Shown: positions 7,843-16,947, counted from the stretch's first letter. The stretch: 64,000 nt of DNA from Mycolicibacterium pyrenivorans (GCF_025821625.1 NZ_JACKSH010000274.1:1-64000); one strand, 5' to 3'. The notes: generated from the sequence alone by a model not told the origin. Numbers and translations are program-made.

Positions 7843-8904
7843 TCAGCCGCCGATCGCGCTCATCGGGCGATCGGGCTGGACGAAATCGGGGTCGTTGATG
7901 CCGTGCCCCGCGGCCTTGGCCCACATCGCCGCCCGCCACGCGGCCTCGAGCGCTGCGTCGTCCGCGCCCGTCCGCAGCAGGGCGCGCAGATCGGTTTCGT
8001 CGCGTGCGAACAAGCAGTTGCGAACCTGCCCGTCGGCGGTGAGCCTGGTCCGGTCGCACGCCGAGCAGAACGCCTCGGAGACCGACGCGATGATGCCGAC
8101 CCGTCCGGCCACCCCCGACTCGTCGTGGACCTGCCACAGCGCGGCGGGCGCCGAACCGCGTGGGGCCGGATCGGGGGTCAGCGTGAAGTGACGCCGCAGC
8201 GTGGTGAGGACGCCGTCGGCGCTGATGGCGCGGTCTCGCTGCCAGGAGTGGTCGGCGTCGAGGGGCATCTGCTCGATGATGCGTAGCTGGTAGCCGTGCT
8301 CGAGGCAGAAGCGCAGCAGTGCCACCGCATCTTCGAGACCGGTGACCGGGTCGAGGACGGCGTTCACCTTCACCGGGCTCAGTCCTGCCGCCTTGGCGGC
8401 ACTGAGCCCGGCCAGCACGTCGGCGAGCCGGTCACGTCGGGTGATGGCGGCGAAGTGCGCGGCGTCGACCGTGTCCAGGGACACGTTGATGCGGTCGAGG
8501 CCGGCCTCTTTCAGCGCGGCGGCACGTCGCGCCAGCCCGACGCCGTTGGTGGTCAGCGTGATCTCCGGGCGCGGGTGCAGCGCCGCCGTCGCCGCGACGA
8601 CCTCCTCGAGATGGGGGACGACCAGCGGTTCACCCCCCGTGAAGCGGACGCTGGTGATACCGAGGCGGGTGACCGCGATGCGCAGCAGCCGGGCGAGCTC
8701 GTCGAGTTGCAGCTTCTGGTCGCCCGGCAGCCAGTCGAGACCCTCGGCGGGCATGCAATAGGTGCAGCGCAGATTGCACAGGTCGGTCAGCGACACCCGC
8801 AGGTCCGTCGCGACGCGGCCGAAGGTGTCCAGCAGGGGGCCGTCGGCGGGGGCGGGCGACAGGGGGCGGTGCACGGAGGGCACCCCGAGAGCGACGACCG
8901 TCAC
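7843..8904 (-). CDS. moaA2: GTP 3',8-cyclase MoaA (radical SAM)
   Basis: A 353-residue enzyme that rearranges GTP in the first step of molybdenum cofactor synthesis. The radical-SAM cluster motif CNLRCTYC gives Cys43, Cys47 and Cys50. The second, GTP-binding 4Fe-4S cluster uses Cys280, Cys283 and Cys297 in the block beginning FCSACDRTRLTADG. The C-terminal Gly-Gly is present. The GTG at 8904 overlaps the stop of the upstream YccF gene (GTGA), so the longer open frame beyond it is a shadow. moaD follows after 3 bp. All catalytic features of a functional MoaA are seen. Confidence 0.95.
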   Translation of the reverse strand: MTVVALGVPSVHRPLSPAPADGPLLDTFGRVATDLRVSLTDLCNLRCTYCMPAEGLDWLPGDQKLQLDELARLLRIAVTRLGITSVRFTGGEPLVVPHLEEVVAATAALHPRPEITLTTNGVGLARRAAALKEAGLDRINVSLDTVDAAHFAAITRRDRLADVLAGLSAAKAAGLSPVKVNAVLDPVTGLEDAVALLRFCLEHGYQLRIIEQMPLDADHSWQRDRAISADGVLTTLRRHFTLTPDPAPRGSAPAALWQVHDESGVAGRVGIIASVSEAFCSACDRTRLTADGQVRNCLFARDETDLRALLRTGADDAALEAAWRAAMWAKAAGHGINDPDFVQPDRPMSAIGG

Positions 8905-9314
8905 CGTGCGACTCCGCCAGGCATGTTGACGCCGTTGACGGCGTCCACCGGCACGATCTCCTTGCCGAGCGGCATCAGCGACACCGGGACGAGCTTGAGG
9001 TTGGCCAATGCCAGCGGGATGCCGATGATCGTGATGGCCATCGCGGCGGCAGTGATGATGTGGCCGAGGGCCAGCCACACGCCGAAGAGGATGATCCAGA
9101 TGATGTTGCCGACGAGCGCGCCGGGGCGGGTGCCGGGCTTGTCGACGATCGTGCGGCCGAACGGCCACAGTGCGTAGGACGCGATGCGCAGCGACGCGAA
9201 GCCGAACGGAATGGTGATGATCAAGACGAAACAGATGAGCGCGGCGAGCAGGTAACCCAGCGAAAGCCACAGACCGCCGAAGATCAACCAGATGACATTC
9301 AGGATCAGTCGCAT
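8901..9314 (-). CDS. YccF-family inner membrane protein, Rv0870c-like
   Basis: A 137-residue membrane protein with two similar halves, each containing a long hydrophobic pair of helices (about 1-35, 65-100) and the repeated pattern of IWLIFGGLWLSLGYLLAAL and IWIILFGVWLALGHIITAA. This internal duplication is typical of the YccF/DUF307 family, whose function is unknown. It ends in TGA overlapping the moaA GTG, placing it first in the moaA-moaD operon. A clear purine-rich ribosome site (GGAGGAAGA) precedes the ATG at 9314. Confidence 0.85.
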   Translation of the reverse strand: MRLILNVIWLIFGGLWLSLGYLLAALICFVLIITIPFGFASLRIASYALWPFGRTIVDKPGTRPGALVGNIIWIILFGVWLALGHIITAAAMAITIIGIPLALANLKLVPVSLMPLGKEIVPVDAVNGVNMPGGVAR

Positions 9315-9483
9315 CTTCTTCCTCCAACGGTGACTGCAGCCTACCGATATAAGGGGATGCTGGCTGTGCGGGCGTCCGAGTAAGATCGCCTCGGACGCGT
9401 CCCAGCGCAGGCGGGGCGCTTTAGTTATGTACCCGACAGGTACAGACCTTTTATCAGCTCAGACAGACAAGCAGGTGAGACCA

Positions 9484-9894
9484 GTGCCTACCGGCCGGGT
9501 GAAGTGGTACGACGTGGAGAAGGGCTTCGGGTTCCTCTCCCAGGAAGACGGCGAGGACGTCTACGTGCGTTCCTCGGCGTTGCCCGCCGGTGTCGAAGGT
9601 CTGAAGGCCGGGCAGCGCGTCGAGTTCGGCGTGGCCGCCGGCCGTCGCGGACCCCAGGCGCTGAGCCTGAAGTTGATCGACCCGCCGCCGAGCCTGAGCA
9701 AGACCCGGCGCGAGGCCGAGCGGCCGGAACACAAGCACACCCCCGATGAGTTGCACGGCATGGTCGAGGACATGATCACGCTCTTGGAGGGCGCTGTGCA
9801 GCCGGAGCTTCGCAAGGGGCGTTACCCGGACCGCAAGGTGGCCCGCAGAGTCTCCGAAGTGGTGAAGGCCGTCGCGCGCGAACTCGACACCTAG
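9484..9894 (+). CDS. cspB: Cold-shock-domain protein, CspB-like (long form)
   Basis: A 136-residue protein starting MPTGRVKWYDVEKGFGFLSQ. Residues 1-65 are a cold-shock OB fold with the RNP1 motif KGFGFL and the RNP2-like DVYVRSSAL. Residues 70-136 are a conserved basic helical extension (CspB-type, Rv0871-like) absent from ordinary 67-residue Csp proteins; its role is unknown. The GTG at 9484 is chosen over the ATG 57 bp upstream because mycobacterial orthologues begin with MPTG and a purine-rich GGTGAGA lies just before it. Nucleic-acid chaperone activity is inferred from the fold. Confidence 0.9.
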   Translation: MPTGRVKWYDVEKGFGFLSQEDGEDVYVRSSALPAGVEGLKAGQRVEFGVAAGRRGPQALSLKLIDPPPSLSKTRREAERPEHKHTPDELHGMVEDMITLLEGAVQPELRKGRYPDRKVARRVSEVVKAVARELDT

Positions 9895-9899
9895 TTCTT

Positions 9900-9983
9900 G
9901 GCGCGGCGCGCCGCGCCGGGCGCCGAAACTGAGGTTGTGACCGGTTTTCGGGCCGGACTTCGCGTAGACGTTCAGTTTCGGCG
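9900..9983. terminator. 18-bp perfect palindrome and adjoining hairpin after cspB
   Basis: Just after the cspB stop is a perfect 18-bp palindrome GGCGCGGCGCGCCGCGCC (9900-9917). It is followed by an inverted repeat with 12-bp perfect arms CGCCGAAACTGA (9921-9932) and TCAGTTTCGGCG (9972-9983) around a 39-nt loop. Neither has a U tract, as is common in mycobacteria. They could terminate cspB or, in the case of the second, be a dispersed repeat. The right arm ends 3 bp before an ATG at 9987. Confidence 0.6.
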
Positions 9984-9998
9984 GGTATGACTGGAACC

Positions 9999-11015
9999 AT
10001 GAGCTACGTCGCCGACCCGTCGTCCTCCAGCGGAGAGTTCAACCGCGACACCGACTACATCACCACCCGGATCACCGCCGACGGCCGCGACGGCTACCCC
10101 GTCAAACCCGGTCGGTACCGGCTGGTGGTCGCCCGAGCATGCCCGTGGGCGAACCGCACCATCATCGTGCGCCGCCTGCTCGGGCTGGAAGACGTTCTCT
10201 CCATTGGCTTCTGCGGACCCACGCACGACGAGCGCAGCTGGACCTTCGACCTGGACCCCGACGGCGTCGACCCGGTGCTGGGCATTCACTACCTGCGCGA
10301 CGCCTACAACAACCGAATCCCCGACTACCCCAAGGGTGTGACGGTGCCCGCGATCGTGGAGGTCTCGACGGGTCAGGTGGTGACCAACGACTTCGCCCAG
10401 ATCACGCTGGACTTCTCGACCGAGTGGACGGCCCACCATCGCGACGGTTCCCCGCAGCTGTACCCCGAGCCGCTGCGCGCAGAGATCGACGAGGTCGCCC
10501 AGCGGGTGTACACCGAGGTCAACAATGGCGTCTACCGGTGCGGGTTCGCGGGCTCGCAGCGGGCCTACGAGAAGGCCTACGACCGGTTGTTCACCACCTT
10601 GGACTGGCTCTCCGACCGACTGGCCGATCAGCGCTACCTGGTCGGGGACACCATCACCGAAGCAGACGTGCGGCTGTTCACGACGCTGGCCCGGTTCGAC
10701 CCCGTCTACCACGGCCACTTCAAGACCAACCGGAGCAAGCTCGCCGAGATGCCGGTGCTGTGGGCCTACGCGCGTGACCTGTTCCAGACACCGGGGTTCG
10801 GGGACACCACCGACTTCGTCCAGATCAAGCAGCACTACTACATCGTGCACTCCGACATCAACCCGACCGGCGTGGTCCCGAAGGGGCCGGACCTGTCGAA
10901 CTGGCTGACACCGCACGGTCGAGAAGCGCTGGGCGGCAGGCCTTTCGGTGACGGAACGCCGCCAGGTCCGACGCGTGAGGCCGAGCGCGTGCCCGACGCT
11001 CACGCCGCCGGTTAG
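9999..11015 (+). CDS. Xi-class glutathione-S-transferase-like hydroquinone reductase
   Basis: About 338 residues of the ECM4/YqjG (glutathionyl-hydroquinone reductase) family. The thioredoxin-fold N-terminal half carries the catalytic CPWANRTII motif with Cys48, and the C-terminal helical half has the YRCGFAGSQRAYEKAY and RYLVGDTITEADVRLFTTL blocks of this class. These enzymes reduce thiol-conjugated quinones. Mycobacteria use mycothiol instead of glutathione, so the true thiol partner is an open question. An ATG at 9987 would add four residues; 9999 is preferred because it begins at the conserved MSYVADPS and clears the hairpin. Confidence 0.85.
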   Translation: MSYVADPSSSSGEFNRDTDYITTRITADGRDGYPVKPGRYRLVVARACPWANRTIIVRRLLGLEDVLSIGFCGPTHDERSWTFDLDPDGVDPVLGIHYLRDAYNNRIPDYPKGVTVPAIVEVSTGQVVTNDFAQITLDFSTEWTAHHRDGSPQLYPEPLRAEIDEVAQRVYTEVNNGVYRCGFAGSQRAYEKAYDRLFTTLDWLSDRLADQRYLVGDTITEADVRLFTTLARFDPVYHGHFKTNRSKLAEMPVLWAYARDLFQTPGFGDTTDFVQIKQHYYIVHSDINPTGVVPKGPDLSNWLTPHGREALGGRPFGDGTPPGPTREAERVPDAHAAG

Positions 11016-11022
11016 GACTCGG

Positions 11023-11505
11023 CTAATCCCATACCGTGCGCACCGACCATTCGGCGTGCGGCACGGGGAACTCATTGCCTGCTTCGTCGCGGACCAGCGT
11101 CGGCAACTGCACGGCGATGCCGGTGAGCCGACCCCGCTGCGGGTCGACGGTCGGGATCGTCACCGCCAGCCTGGTGTCGGGGCGGAACTCCTCGATGACG
11201 TCGTCGTCCTCGTAGGCGCGCAGCAGCACCCACGGCGCCCGCGCGACGGCCTTCGGCACCGAAAGTTGGATGGGGAAGCGGCCCGTCACCGGGAGCTCAC
11301 CCTGCTCACCCGGCTCCACGCAGTCGGTCGGATCGAGCACCTCGCAGAACCGGTACGGCCCCACCCGGGTCAGGTGCCCGTGCGAGTACGCGGAGATCTC
11401 GGGCAGCTCGGGTGTGTGATCGCGGGTGAGTCGCCAGACCAGCACGCCCGTACCGATCGACGCCAACAGCGCCACCGCCGCGAGAACGGCGACAACACGT
11501 TTCAC
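11023..11505 (-). CDS. Exported or membrane-anchored hypothetical protein, Rv0875c-like
   Basis: A 160-residue protein with one N-terminal hydrophobic segment (VVAVLAAVALLASIGTGVLV) and an extracytoplasmic domain with two cysteines (FCEVLDPTDCVEPGEQGE) that could form a disulfide. The GTG at 11505 overlaps the stop of the upstream MFS gene as GTGA, indicating a translationally coupled pair as in Rv0876c-Rv0875c. No known domain is recognised. The longer open frame further upstream is shadow within the MFS gene. Confidence 0.8.
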   Translation of the reverse strand: MKRVVAVLAAVALLASIGTGVLVWRLTRDHTPELPEISAYSHGHLTRVGPYRFCEVLDPTDCVEPGEQGELPVTGRFPIQLSVPKAVARAPWVLLRAYEDDDVIEEFRPDTRLAVTIPTVDPQRGRLTGIAVQLPTLVRDEAGNEFPVPHAEWSVRTVWD

Positions 11506-13124
11506 TCCGGCGTCACCGCCGTCACGTCCGTCCACACGCCCTCCTGCTCGGCGAGCACCGGACGGTTGCCGCCCAATCCCGGTATCAACGACTCGCCGCG
11601 GTAGCTGACGATCGTCTGGGCCAGACCCAGGATCAGGATCGCGGTGATCGTGGTGAAACCCGCCCACAGGTCGGTGTAGATCAGGACACCGGTGGCTCCT
11701 CCGGCGACCCAGGCCAGCTGCAGCAGCGATTCCGACCGTCCGAACGCCGACGCCCGCGACTCCTCGGGCAGGTCGTCCTGCAGGGAGGCGTCCAGCGATG
11801 CCTTGGCGATTGCGCTGGCACCGGACGTCACCAAGGTGGCCGCCGCGGCGACCAGCAGGTTGCCGGTCAGCGCGGTCGCCAGCGCCACGGCGGTCACCGC
11901 GATGGCGCAGCGCACCACCAATCGCGCCGGGTGTCCGAGGCTGAGGCGCGCGGCGGTGAAGTTGCCCGCGAAGTTGCCGATGGCAGCCGCCGCGCCGATC
12001 AGTCCGAGGATGCGGAGCTGTTCCCACCCGCTGGCGTCGTGCGCCTTGGCCACGAACGCCGGATACAGGAACAGGAAGCCGACCATCACCTTCACCGTGC
12101 AATTGCCCCACAGGGCGGTGATGATGTTGCGGCCCAGCGGCTGGCGGGCCTTCGTCGTCGCTCGGTACTGTCCGTGGTCGCGGCGCAGGTCACCCGACCC
12201 GCCGTGATAGCTGAGGGTCGCGGGGACCTCGCCCTCGGTGACCTCGACCCACTTCGGGATCCGCATCGCCAGGACAGCGCCGGCCACCGTCACCGCCACC
12301 ACGATGTAGAGCGCGCCCGGCATCTGGAAGAAGTGGAACCCCCATTCCGAGGCGGCCGCGACACCGCCGCCGACCAGGGTGCCGCCCAACAACCCGAAGG
12401 TCGTCAGCCGGGAGTTCACCCGCACCAGATCGATCGTCGGTGGTAGCACCCGAGGGGTGACGGCGCCGCGGAGCACCGAGAACGATTTCGACAGCACCAT
12501 CATTCCGAGCGCGCACGGGTAGAGCACCCACGACGGGAAGCTGCCGGTCGCACTGTCGTAGTTGGCGATCAGCACCAACGCCAGCACGGTGCGCAGGCCG
12601 AACGACGTGGCCAGGGCGACGCGGCGGCCGTGCTGCAGGCGGTCCAGCGCCGGTCCGATCAGCGGTGCGATGACCGCGAACGGTGCGATGGTGATGAGCA
12701 GGTACAGCGCGACCTTGCTCTTGCTCTCACCGGAGGCGGCCGCGAAGAACAACGTGTTGGCCAGCGCCACCGCCATCGCCGCATCCACGGCAAAGTTGGC
12801 GACCACCGGCCAGGTCAACGCCGTCAGGCCGGACTTGTCGGCGCCGTCGGCGGTGGCCGCGCGGTGCACGAGGTCATACATCTTCGTGCCCATTTCACGG
12901 CTGCGCTGAGCGGCTGCCCGCGTCACCGTCACCTTCTCGCCGGCACCCGAGCCGAGTCGGCCCGACGGCGCGTCGAAGCGGTCGTAATGCGATGACGATC
13001 CGCCGTGGCGGGCGTTTTCGTCCAGCGGCGGCAGCCACCGGTTGGCACTCTGATTCGCCGAACCGGACCGACGCGTCGTCCGGTGATCGGGACTCCACGG
13101 CGGGTCGCTGGGGTAATTCGCCAT
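11502..13124 (-). CDS. MFS-type membrane transporter, Rv0876c-like
   Basis: A 540-residue protein. The first 100 residues are hydrophilic and charged, an unusually long cytoplasmic N-terminus; from about residue 115 there are roughly twelve hydrophobic segments of the major facilitator type with a basic central loop (IPKWVEVTEGEVPATLSYHG region). ATG at 13124 (MANYPSDPPWSP) is chosen; the open frame extends upstream without homology. The substrate is unknown. It is coupled to the Rv0875c-like gene downstream, which might be an extracytoplasmic partner (inference). Confidence 0.85.
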   Translation of the reverse strand: MANYPSDPPWSPDHRTTRRSGSANQSANRWLPPLDENARHGGSSSHYDRFDAPSGRLGSGAGEKVTVTRAAAQRSREMGTKMYDLVHRAATADGADKSGLTALTWPVVANFAVDAAMAVALANTLFFAAASGESKSKVALYLLITIAPFAVIAPLIGPALDRLQHGRRVALATSFGLRTVLALVLIANYDSATGSFPSWVLYPCALGMMVLSKSFSVLRGAVTPRVLPPTIDLVRVNSRLTTFGLLGGTLVGGGVAAASEWGFHFFQMPGALYIVVAVTVAGAVLAMRIPKWVEVTEGEVPATLSYHGGSGDLRRDHGQYRATTKARQPLGRNIITALWGNCTVKVMVGFLFLYPAFVAKAHDASGWEQLRILGLIGAAAAIGNFAGNFTAARLSLGHPARLVVRCAIAVTAVALATALTGNLLVAAAATLVTSGASAIAKASLDASLQDDLPEESRASAFGRSESLLQLAWVAGGATGVLIYTDLWAGFTTITAILILGLAQTIVSYRGESLIPGLGGNRPVLAEQEGVWTDVTAVTPE

Positions 13125-13305
13125 CCCCGGGTGTTCACCCGCAGGTGGGCGCGGTGGGTAGTAGCGTTCACCGTGCTGACCGTCACGGTCTCGGTGGTCA
13201 CGCCGCGCTCCGGTCACGTGTCGATTCTCCCCTATGCGGACGACAGCGGGCGTGCAGGCGACCGGTGTGGCTTCACGTTGCACCGTTCGGGCAAGATTGG
13301 AGGCA

Positions 13306-14175
13306 ATGGACAGCGTGATCGAACCCTCGCAACAGTCCGAGCCGGACCCAGCACAGGCCGAAACGGACCCGGCACAGGAACCCGACCCCGGACAAGACCC
13401 GGAGGCGGCGCCCGTGCCGGCGTCGCAGGAGGTCCCCCCGGATCTGGCCGCGGTGCTGACGGGAGCCGTCGACGCGGCCAGGGCGGCGATCGTCGAGTTC
13501 AGCGGCGAGAACACGGTGGGCGAGTACCTGGGCGCCGGGTTCGAGGATCCGACGTCGGCCACCCACCGATTCCTCGCCGAACTGCCCGGCTACCGCGGCT
13601 GGCAGTGGGCCGTCGTCGTTGCGGCCTGCCCCGGTGCCGCGCAGGCCACCATCAGCGAGGTGGTGCTCGTGCCGGGTCCCACCGCGCTGCTCGCGCCCAA
13701 GTGGGTTCCGTGGGACGAACGGGTTCGCCCCGGTGACCTCGGTCCCGGTGACCTGTTGGCCCCGCCCACCGACGATCCCCGCCTGGTGCCGGGCTACATG
13801 GCCACCGGCGACCCGGAGATCGACGACCTCGCCGCCGAGATCGGGCTCGGCCGTCGTCAGGTGCTCAGCCTGTGGGGCCGCAACGACGCCGCCCAGCGCT
13901 GGCACGACGGCGACTACGGCCCGGGGTCGGCGATGGCGAAGTCGACCCGGCGGATGTGTCGCGACTGTGGCTTCTATGTGCCGCTCGGCGGAGCGCTCGG
14001 GGTGATGTTCGGCGTGTGCGCCAACGAGTTCGCCGCCGACGGGCACGTGGTCGACGCCGAATACGGATGCGGCGCCCATTCGGACACCCCGGCGCCGGCG
14101 GGGACCGGCTCGCCGCTGTACGACCCCTACGACGACGGCGTGCTCGACATGGTGGAGCAGCGCGCCGACGGCTAG
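13306..14175 (+). CDS. DUF3027 protein, Rv0877-like
   Basis: A 289-residue protein with an acidic, Pro/Glu/Gln-rich N-terminal tail (residues 1-45, QSEPDPAQAETDPAQEPDP-like repeats) followed by a conserved DUF3027 region. A late cysteine cluster (MCRDCGFYVPL, GVCANEF, YGCGAHSD) may bind metal. The start is well supported: GGAGG sits six bases before the ATG at 13306. It ends in TAG sharing bases with the convergent stop of the next gene (CTAG at 14172-14175). Function is unknown. Confidence 0.85.
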   Translation: MDSVIEPSQQSEPDPAQAETDPAQEPDPGQDPEAAPVPASQEVPPDLAAVLTGAVDAARAAIVEFSGENTVGEYLGAGFEDPTSATHRFLAELPGYRGWQWAVVVAACPGAAQATISEVVLVPGPTALLAPKWVPWDERVRPGDLGPGDLLAPPTDDPRLVPGYMATGDPEIDDLAAEIGLGRRQVLSLWGRNDAAQRWHDGDYGPGSAMAKSTRRMCRDCGFYVPLGGALGVMFGVCANEFAADGHVVDAEYGCGAHSDTPAPAGTGSPLYDPYDDGVLDMVEQRADG

Positions 14176-14624
14176 CTCTCGGCCGCCGCTTTGATGCGGG
14201 TGAGCGAGTCGTTCATCCCCTCGATCAGTTCCTCCTCGAAGCTGGGCACGCCGCCCATCAGGTTCTTCACCAGGAAGTTCGACACCGCTGTCGTGCCGTT
14301 CTCCGCGTGCCGTGTCTCGACCAGCCGGGTTCCCGCCTCGGTCGGCTCCAGTTCGTAGGTCCAGACGGTGTGGTTCTCGTTGACCCGGAACGCCAGCTTC
14401 TGCTCGGGGATGAGCTCGGTGATGCGGCTGGTGGTGGGCCAGAACAGCAAGCCGCGTCGGTTGAAGTTGATGGTCCGGGCGCCCTGCCGTAGTCCGCCGA
14501 TCGGTTTCATGTACCGGCACTGCGGGCTCCACTGCGGCATCTTGCCCAGATCGGACACCAGCGCCCACACCTTGGACACCGGTGCGTTGATGTCGATCTG
14601 CGCTTGCAACACGGGCGCTGCCAT
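14172..14624 (-). CDS. SRPBCC/polyketide cyclase-like lipid-binding protein
   Basis: A 150-residue START-like helix-grip protein beginning MAAPVLQAQIDINAPVSKVWALVSD, with the expected alternating beta-strands and a long C-terminal helix (FEEELIEGMNDSLTRIKAAAES). Mycobacteria have many paralogues of this size (for example the Rv0854/Rv0856/Rv0857 type), generally thought to bind hydrophobic ligands. The ligand is unknown. Its stop overlaps the convergent DUF3027 stop. In M. tuberculosis this slot holds a PPE gene, so this is a lineage difference. Confidence 0.85.
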   Translation of the reverse strand: MAAPVLQAQIDINAPVSKVWALVSDLGKMPQWSPQCRYMKPIGGLRQGARTINFNRRGLLFWPTTSRITELIPEQKLAFRVNENHTVWTYELEPTEAGTRLVETRHAENGTTAVSNFLVKNLMGGVPSFEEELIEGMNDSLTRIKAAAES

Positions 14625-14643
14625 GGCTTCTCCCTCGTATCCT

Positions 14644-14895
14644 TCAACTCAATCCACTTTGGGCGCCACGGGATCCGCGACGCACCGCGTGACGTTGCCA
14701 CAGAAAAATCGATGTGCCAACCACTCCGACGCCCAGCCCCGCGAGAGTGATCGGCCGCCAGTCGTGCAGCGAGCTCACCGTGAACGCGAGCACCGCGGCG
14801 ATCAACCAGGCGCACGTGATCGCCACGATGACGGGCCACGGTGAGAGCAGCCCCGCGGGCAGCGGGGGCGGCTGCAGGGGTTCGTCCGCGCTCAT
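14644..14895 (-). CDS. Small membrane protein DUF2530, Rv0879c-like
   Basis: An 83-residue protein with a proline-rich head and two transmembrane helices (about 22-43 and 49-66), ending in a basic tail RHAVRRGSRG. It matches the DUF2530 family of actinobacteria. It lies 19 bp upstream of the SRPBCC gene on the same strand and divergently from the rRNA/tRNA methyltransferase. The MarR gene found next to it in M. tuberculosis (Rv0880) is absent here. Function unknown. Confidence 0.8.
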   Translation of the reverse strand: MSADEPLQPPPLPAGLLSPWPVIVAITCAWLIAAVLAFTVSSLHDWRPITLAGLGVGVVGTSIFLWQRHAVRRGSRGAQSGLS

Positions 14896-14999
14896 CTGGT
14901 CGAACGTAGTCGATCGCCGGTCGGGCCCGAAGGCCCGCTGGGTAGTCTCGACGCTGTGAAAGCCGTCGGATGCGCTGTCGACGGCGGCGAAAACACGTG

Positions 15000-15827
15000 A
15001 TGCCCAACGTCGTCGACGTCGACGACCCCGCCGATCCCCGGCTCGACGACTTCCGCGACCTCAACAGCGTCGACCGCAGGCCCGACCTCCCCACCGGCAA
15101 GGGGCTGGTGATCGCCGAGGGGGTTCTGGTGGTCCAGCGCATGCTGTCGTCCCGGTTCACTCCCCGCGCGCTGTTGGGCACCGACCGGCGGCTGGCCGAA
15201 CTCGGCGCGGACCTCGACGGCCTCGACGCGCCGTTCTACCGGGCGAGCGCCGAGGTGATGGCCGACGTCGTGGGCTTCCATCTCAATCGCGGAGTGCTCG
15301 CCTCGGCCTCGCGGGCCGACGAGCTGACCGTGCCGCAGGTCCTCGACGGCGCCGCGACCGTCGCGGTGCTCGAAGGCGTGAACGACCACGAGAACCTCGG
15401 CTCCGTCTTCCGCAACGCCGCGGGGCTCGGGGTGGACGCGGTGGTCTTCGGCAGCGGGTGCGCCGACCCGCTGTATCGGCGCGCCGTGCGGGTGTCGATG
15501 GGACATGCGCTGCTGGTGCCTTTTGCCAGGGCCGAGAACTGGCCCGGCGACCTGAAACTGTTGCGGGAGGCCGGCTTTCGGCTACTGGCGATGACGCCTG
15601 ACCGCGCGGCGCCGTCGCTGGCCGAGGCGATGGCGGGCCTGGCGGGGCAGCGGGTGGCGATCCTGGTCGGCGCGGAGGGCCCCGGCCTGCAAGAACACAC
15701 GATGCGGTCGAGTGACGTGCGCGTGCGGATCCCGATGTCCCGGGGAACCGACTCGCTCAACGTCGCGACCGCCGCGGCACTGGCTTTCTACGAGCGGGAT
15801 AGGGTCGCACGGGTGGAGGGCGGATGA
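15000..15827 (+). CDS. TrmH/SpoU-family RNA 2'-O-methyltransferase, Rv0881-like
   Basis: A 275-residue SPOUT-fold methyltransferase that uses S-adenosylmethionine to methylate a ribose of tRNA or rRNA. The three family motifs are present: EGVNDHENLGSVFRNA (motif 1), ILVGAEGPGL (motif 2) and IPMSRGTDSLNVATAAAL (motif 3, the knot). Residues 1-100 form the substrate-binding domain. ATG at 15000 is chosen; a start at 14970 is possible but lacks homology. The target RNA cannot be told from sequence. The stop overlaps the next start (ATGA). Confidence 0.9.
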   Translation: MPNVVDVDDPADPRLDDFRDLNSVDRRPDLPTGKGLVIAEGVLVVQRMLSSRFTPRALLGTDRRLAELGADLDGLDAPFYRASAEVMADVVGFHLNRGVLASASRADELTVPQVLDGAATVAVLEGVNDHENLGSVFRNAAGLGVDAVVFGSGCADPLYRRAVRVSMGHALLVPFARAENWPGDLKLLREAGFRLLAMTPDRAAPSLAEAMAGLAGQRVAILVGAEGPGLQEHTMRSSDVRVRIPMSRGTDSLNVATAAALAFYERDRVARVEGG

Positions 15828-16105
15828 CGGACGATTCCACGCCGTGGGCGACGGGGCTGACGGTGGCGGCGTTCGTCGCCGCGGTGATCGCCACGGCCGT
15901 CGTCGTGCTCAGCATCGGCCTGTCGCGGGTCCATCCGCTGCTGGCCGTCGGTCTGAACCTGATCGCAGTGGGCGGACTGGCCCCCACCGTGTGGGGGTGG
16001 CGCAACGTGCCGGTGTGGCGCTGGTTCGTGCTCGGTTCCGGCGTCGGCGTCGGGGGTGCCTGGATTGCGCTGCTAGCGCTGGCCGCCGCTGGAACGAACG
16101 CCTAG
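15824..16105 (+). CDS. Small membrane protein DUF2537, Rv0882-like
   Basis: A 93-residue integral membrane protein with three hydrophobic segments (about 10-32, 37-54 and 65-88), matching DUF2537. Its ATG overlaps the methyltransferase stop (ATGA), so the two are coupled. Its last 33 bp overlap the convergent 3' end of sepH, an unusually long antisense coding overlap. Function unknown. Confidence 0.85.
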   Translation: MTDDSTPWATGLTVAAFVAAVIATAVVVLSIGLSRVHPLLAVGLNLIAVGGLAPTVWGWRNVPVWRWFVLGSGVGVGGAWIALLALAAAGTNA

Positions 16106-16852
16106 CAGGACGTCTTCCCACGCCGGAACAGCCGGCCGCGCCTTCTTCGGCCGCGGCGGCTTGGTGGTCGGCGGCGGCTCGGGTGCCTCGGCCGGCGGGG
16201 TGAGTGGTGCGTCGGGTTCCTCGAGCGCCAGTTGTGCCACCGGCGCCAAGGGGCGCAGCGGGCGGGCGAACGTCGGGTCGATCAGCTCGCAGGCCGCGTC
16301 GTCGAAGGCGGTGACGGTGCCGCCGTGGGCGCCTGGAGCGAACCGGAAGTGCGCGACGTTGTCCGAGAGCCCGGCCTTCCAGCCCATCTGCACGGTCCAG
16401 CGTCCGTCCTCGTTGCGCCACGCGTCCCAGTTGGTGGCGTCGGGGTCGAGTCCGCGTGACACCAGTGCGGTGCTCACCGTCTCCAGCAGCGTCAGCACCG
16501 ACGGGCCGTCGGCGAGCACGGGATGCGCCGCGGTGGCGAGTTCGGCGGCACGGGCGCGTTCCAGGAGGACGGGATGCGCGAACCGTTCGACGCGCGAGAT
16601 GTCCGCTCCGGAGGCTGCGGCGACCTGCTCCACGGACGCGCCCGAACGAATCTTCGCCTGAATCTCTTTGGGGCGCAGCACGTTGGTGACCTCCACATCG
16701 ATCGCGGTCTGGTTCGTACCGACCTGATCGCCGCGCACCGCGGCCTTGAGCCGATCATCGGAGCGCAGCACGAACTTCTCTCCGGAGTCGTCGGTTTCGC
16801 AGATGATGCGTCGGCTGTCGACGTCGAGTCCGACCACTTTGAGTTCCCGCAT
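16073..16852 (-). CDS. sepH: Septation protein SepH (DUF3071)
   Basis: A 259-residue actinobacterial cell-division protein that, in Streptomyces and mycobacteria, binds FtsZ and promotes its assembly. The DUF3071 domain covers about residues 1-165: MRELKVVGLDVDSRRIICE at the start and a helix-turn-helix-like segment around IQAKIRSGASVEQVAAASG-type residues 85-110. The C-terminus is Pro-rich and basic (PPAEAPEPPPTTKPPRPKK), an unstructured tail typical of the family. Synteny with Rv0883c next to serC supports the call. The 186-bp gap to serC is filled by tandem repeats. Confidence 0.92.
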   Translation of the reverse strand: MRELKVVGLDVDSRRIICETDDSGEKFVLRSDDRLKAAVRGDQVGTNQTAIDVEVTNVLRPKEIQAKIRSGASVEQVAAASGADISRVERFAHPVLLERARAAELATAAHPVLADGPSVLTLLETVSTALVSRGLDPDATNWDAWRNEDGRWTVQMGWKAGLSDNVAHFRFAPGAHGGTVTAFDDAACELIDPTFARPLRPLAPVAQLALEEPDAPLTPPAEAPEPPPTTKPPRPKKARPAVPAWEDVLLGVRSSGGQR

Positions 16853-16947
16853 TGCGACCTCCTCCGGGCTAACGCCGAGCCCGATACGCAGGTCACCCTA
16901 CTGCGTTATCAGTCCGTAACCCGGGTGACACGCTGCAGTCGGTCGCG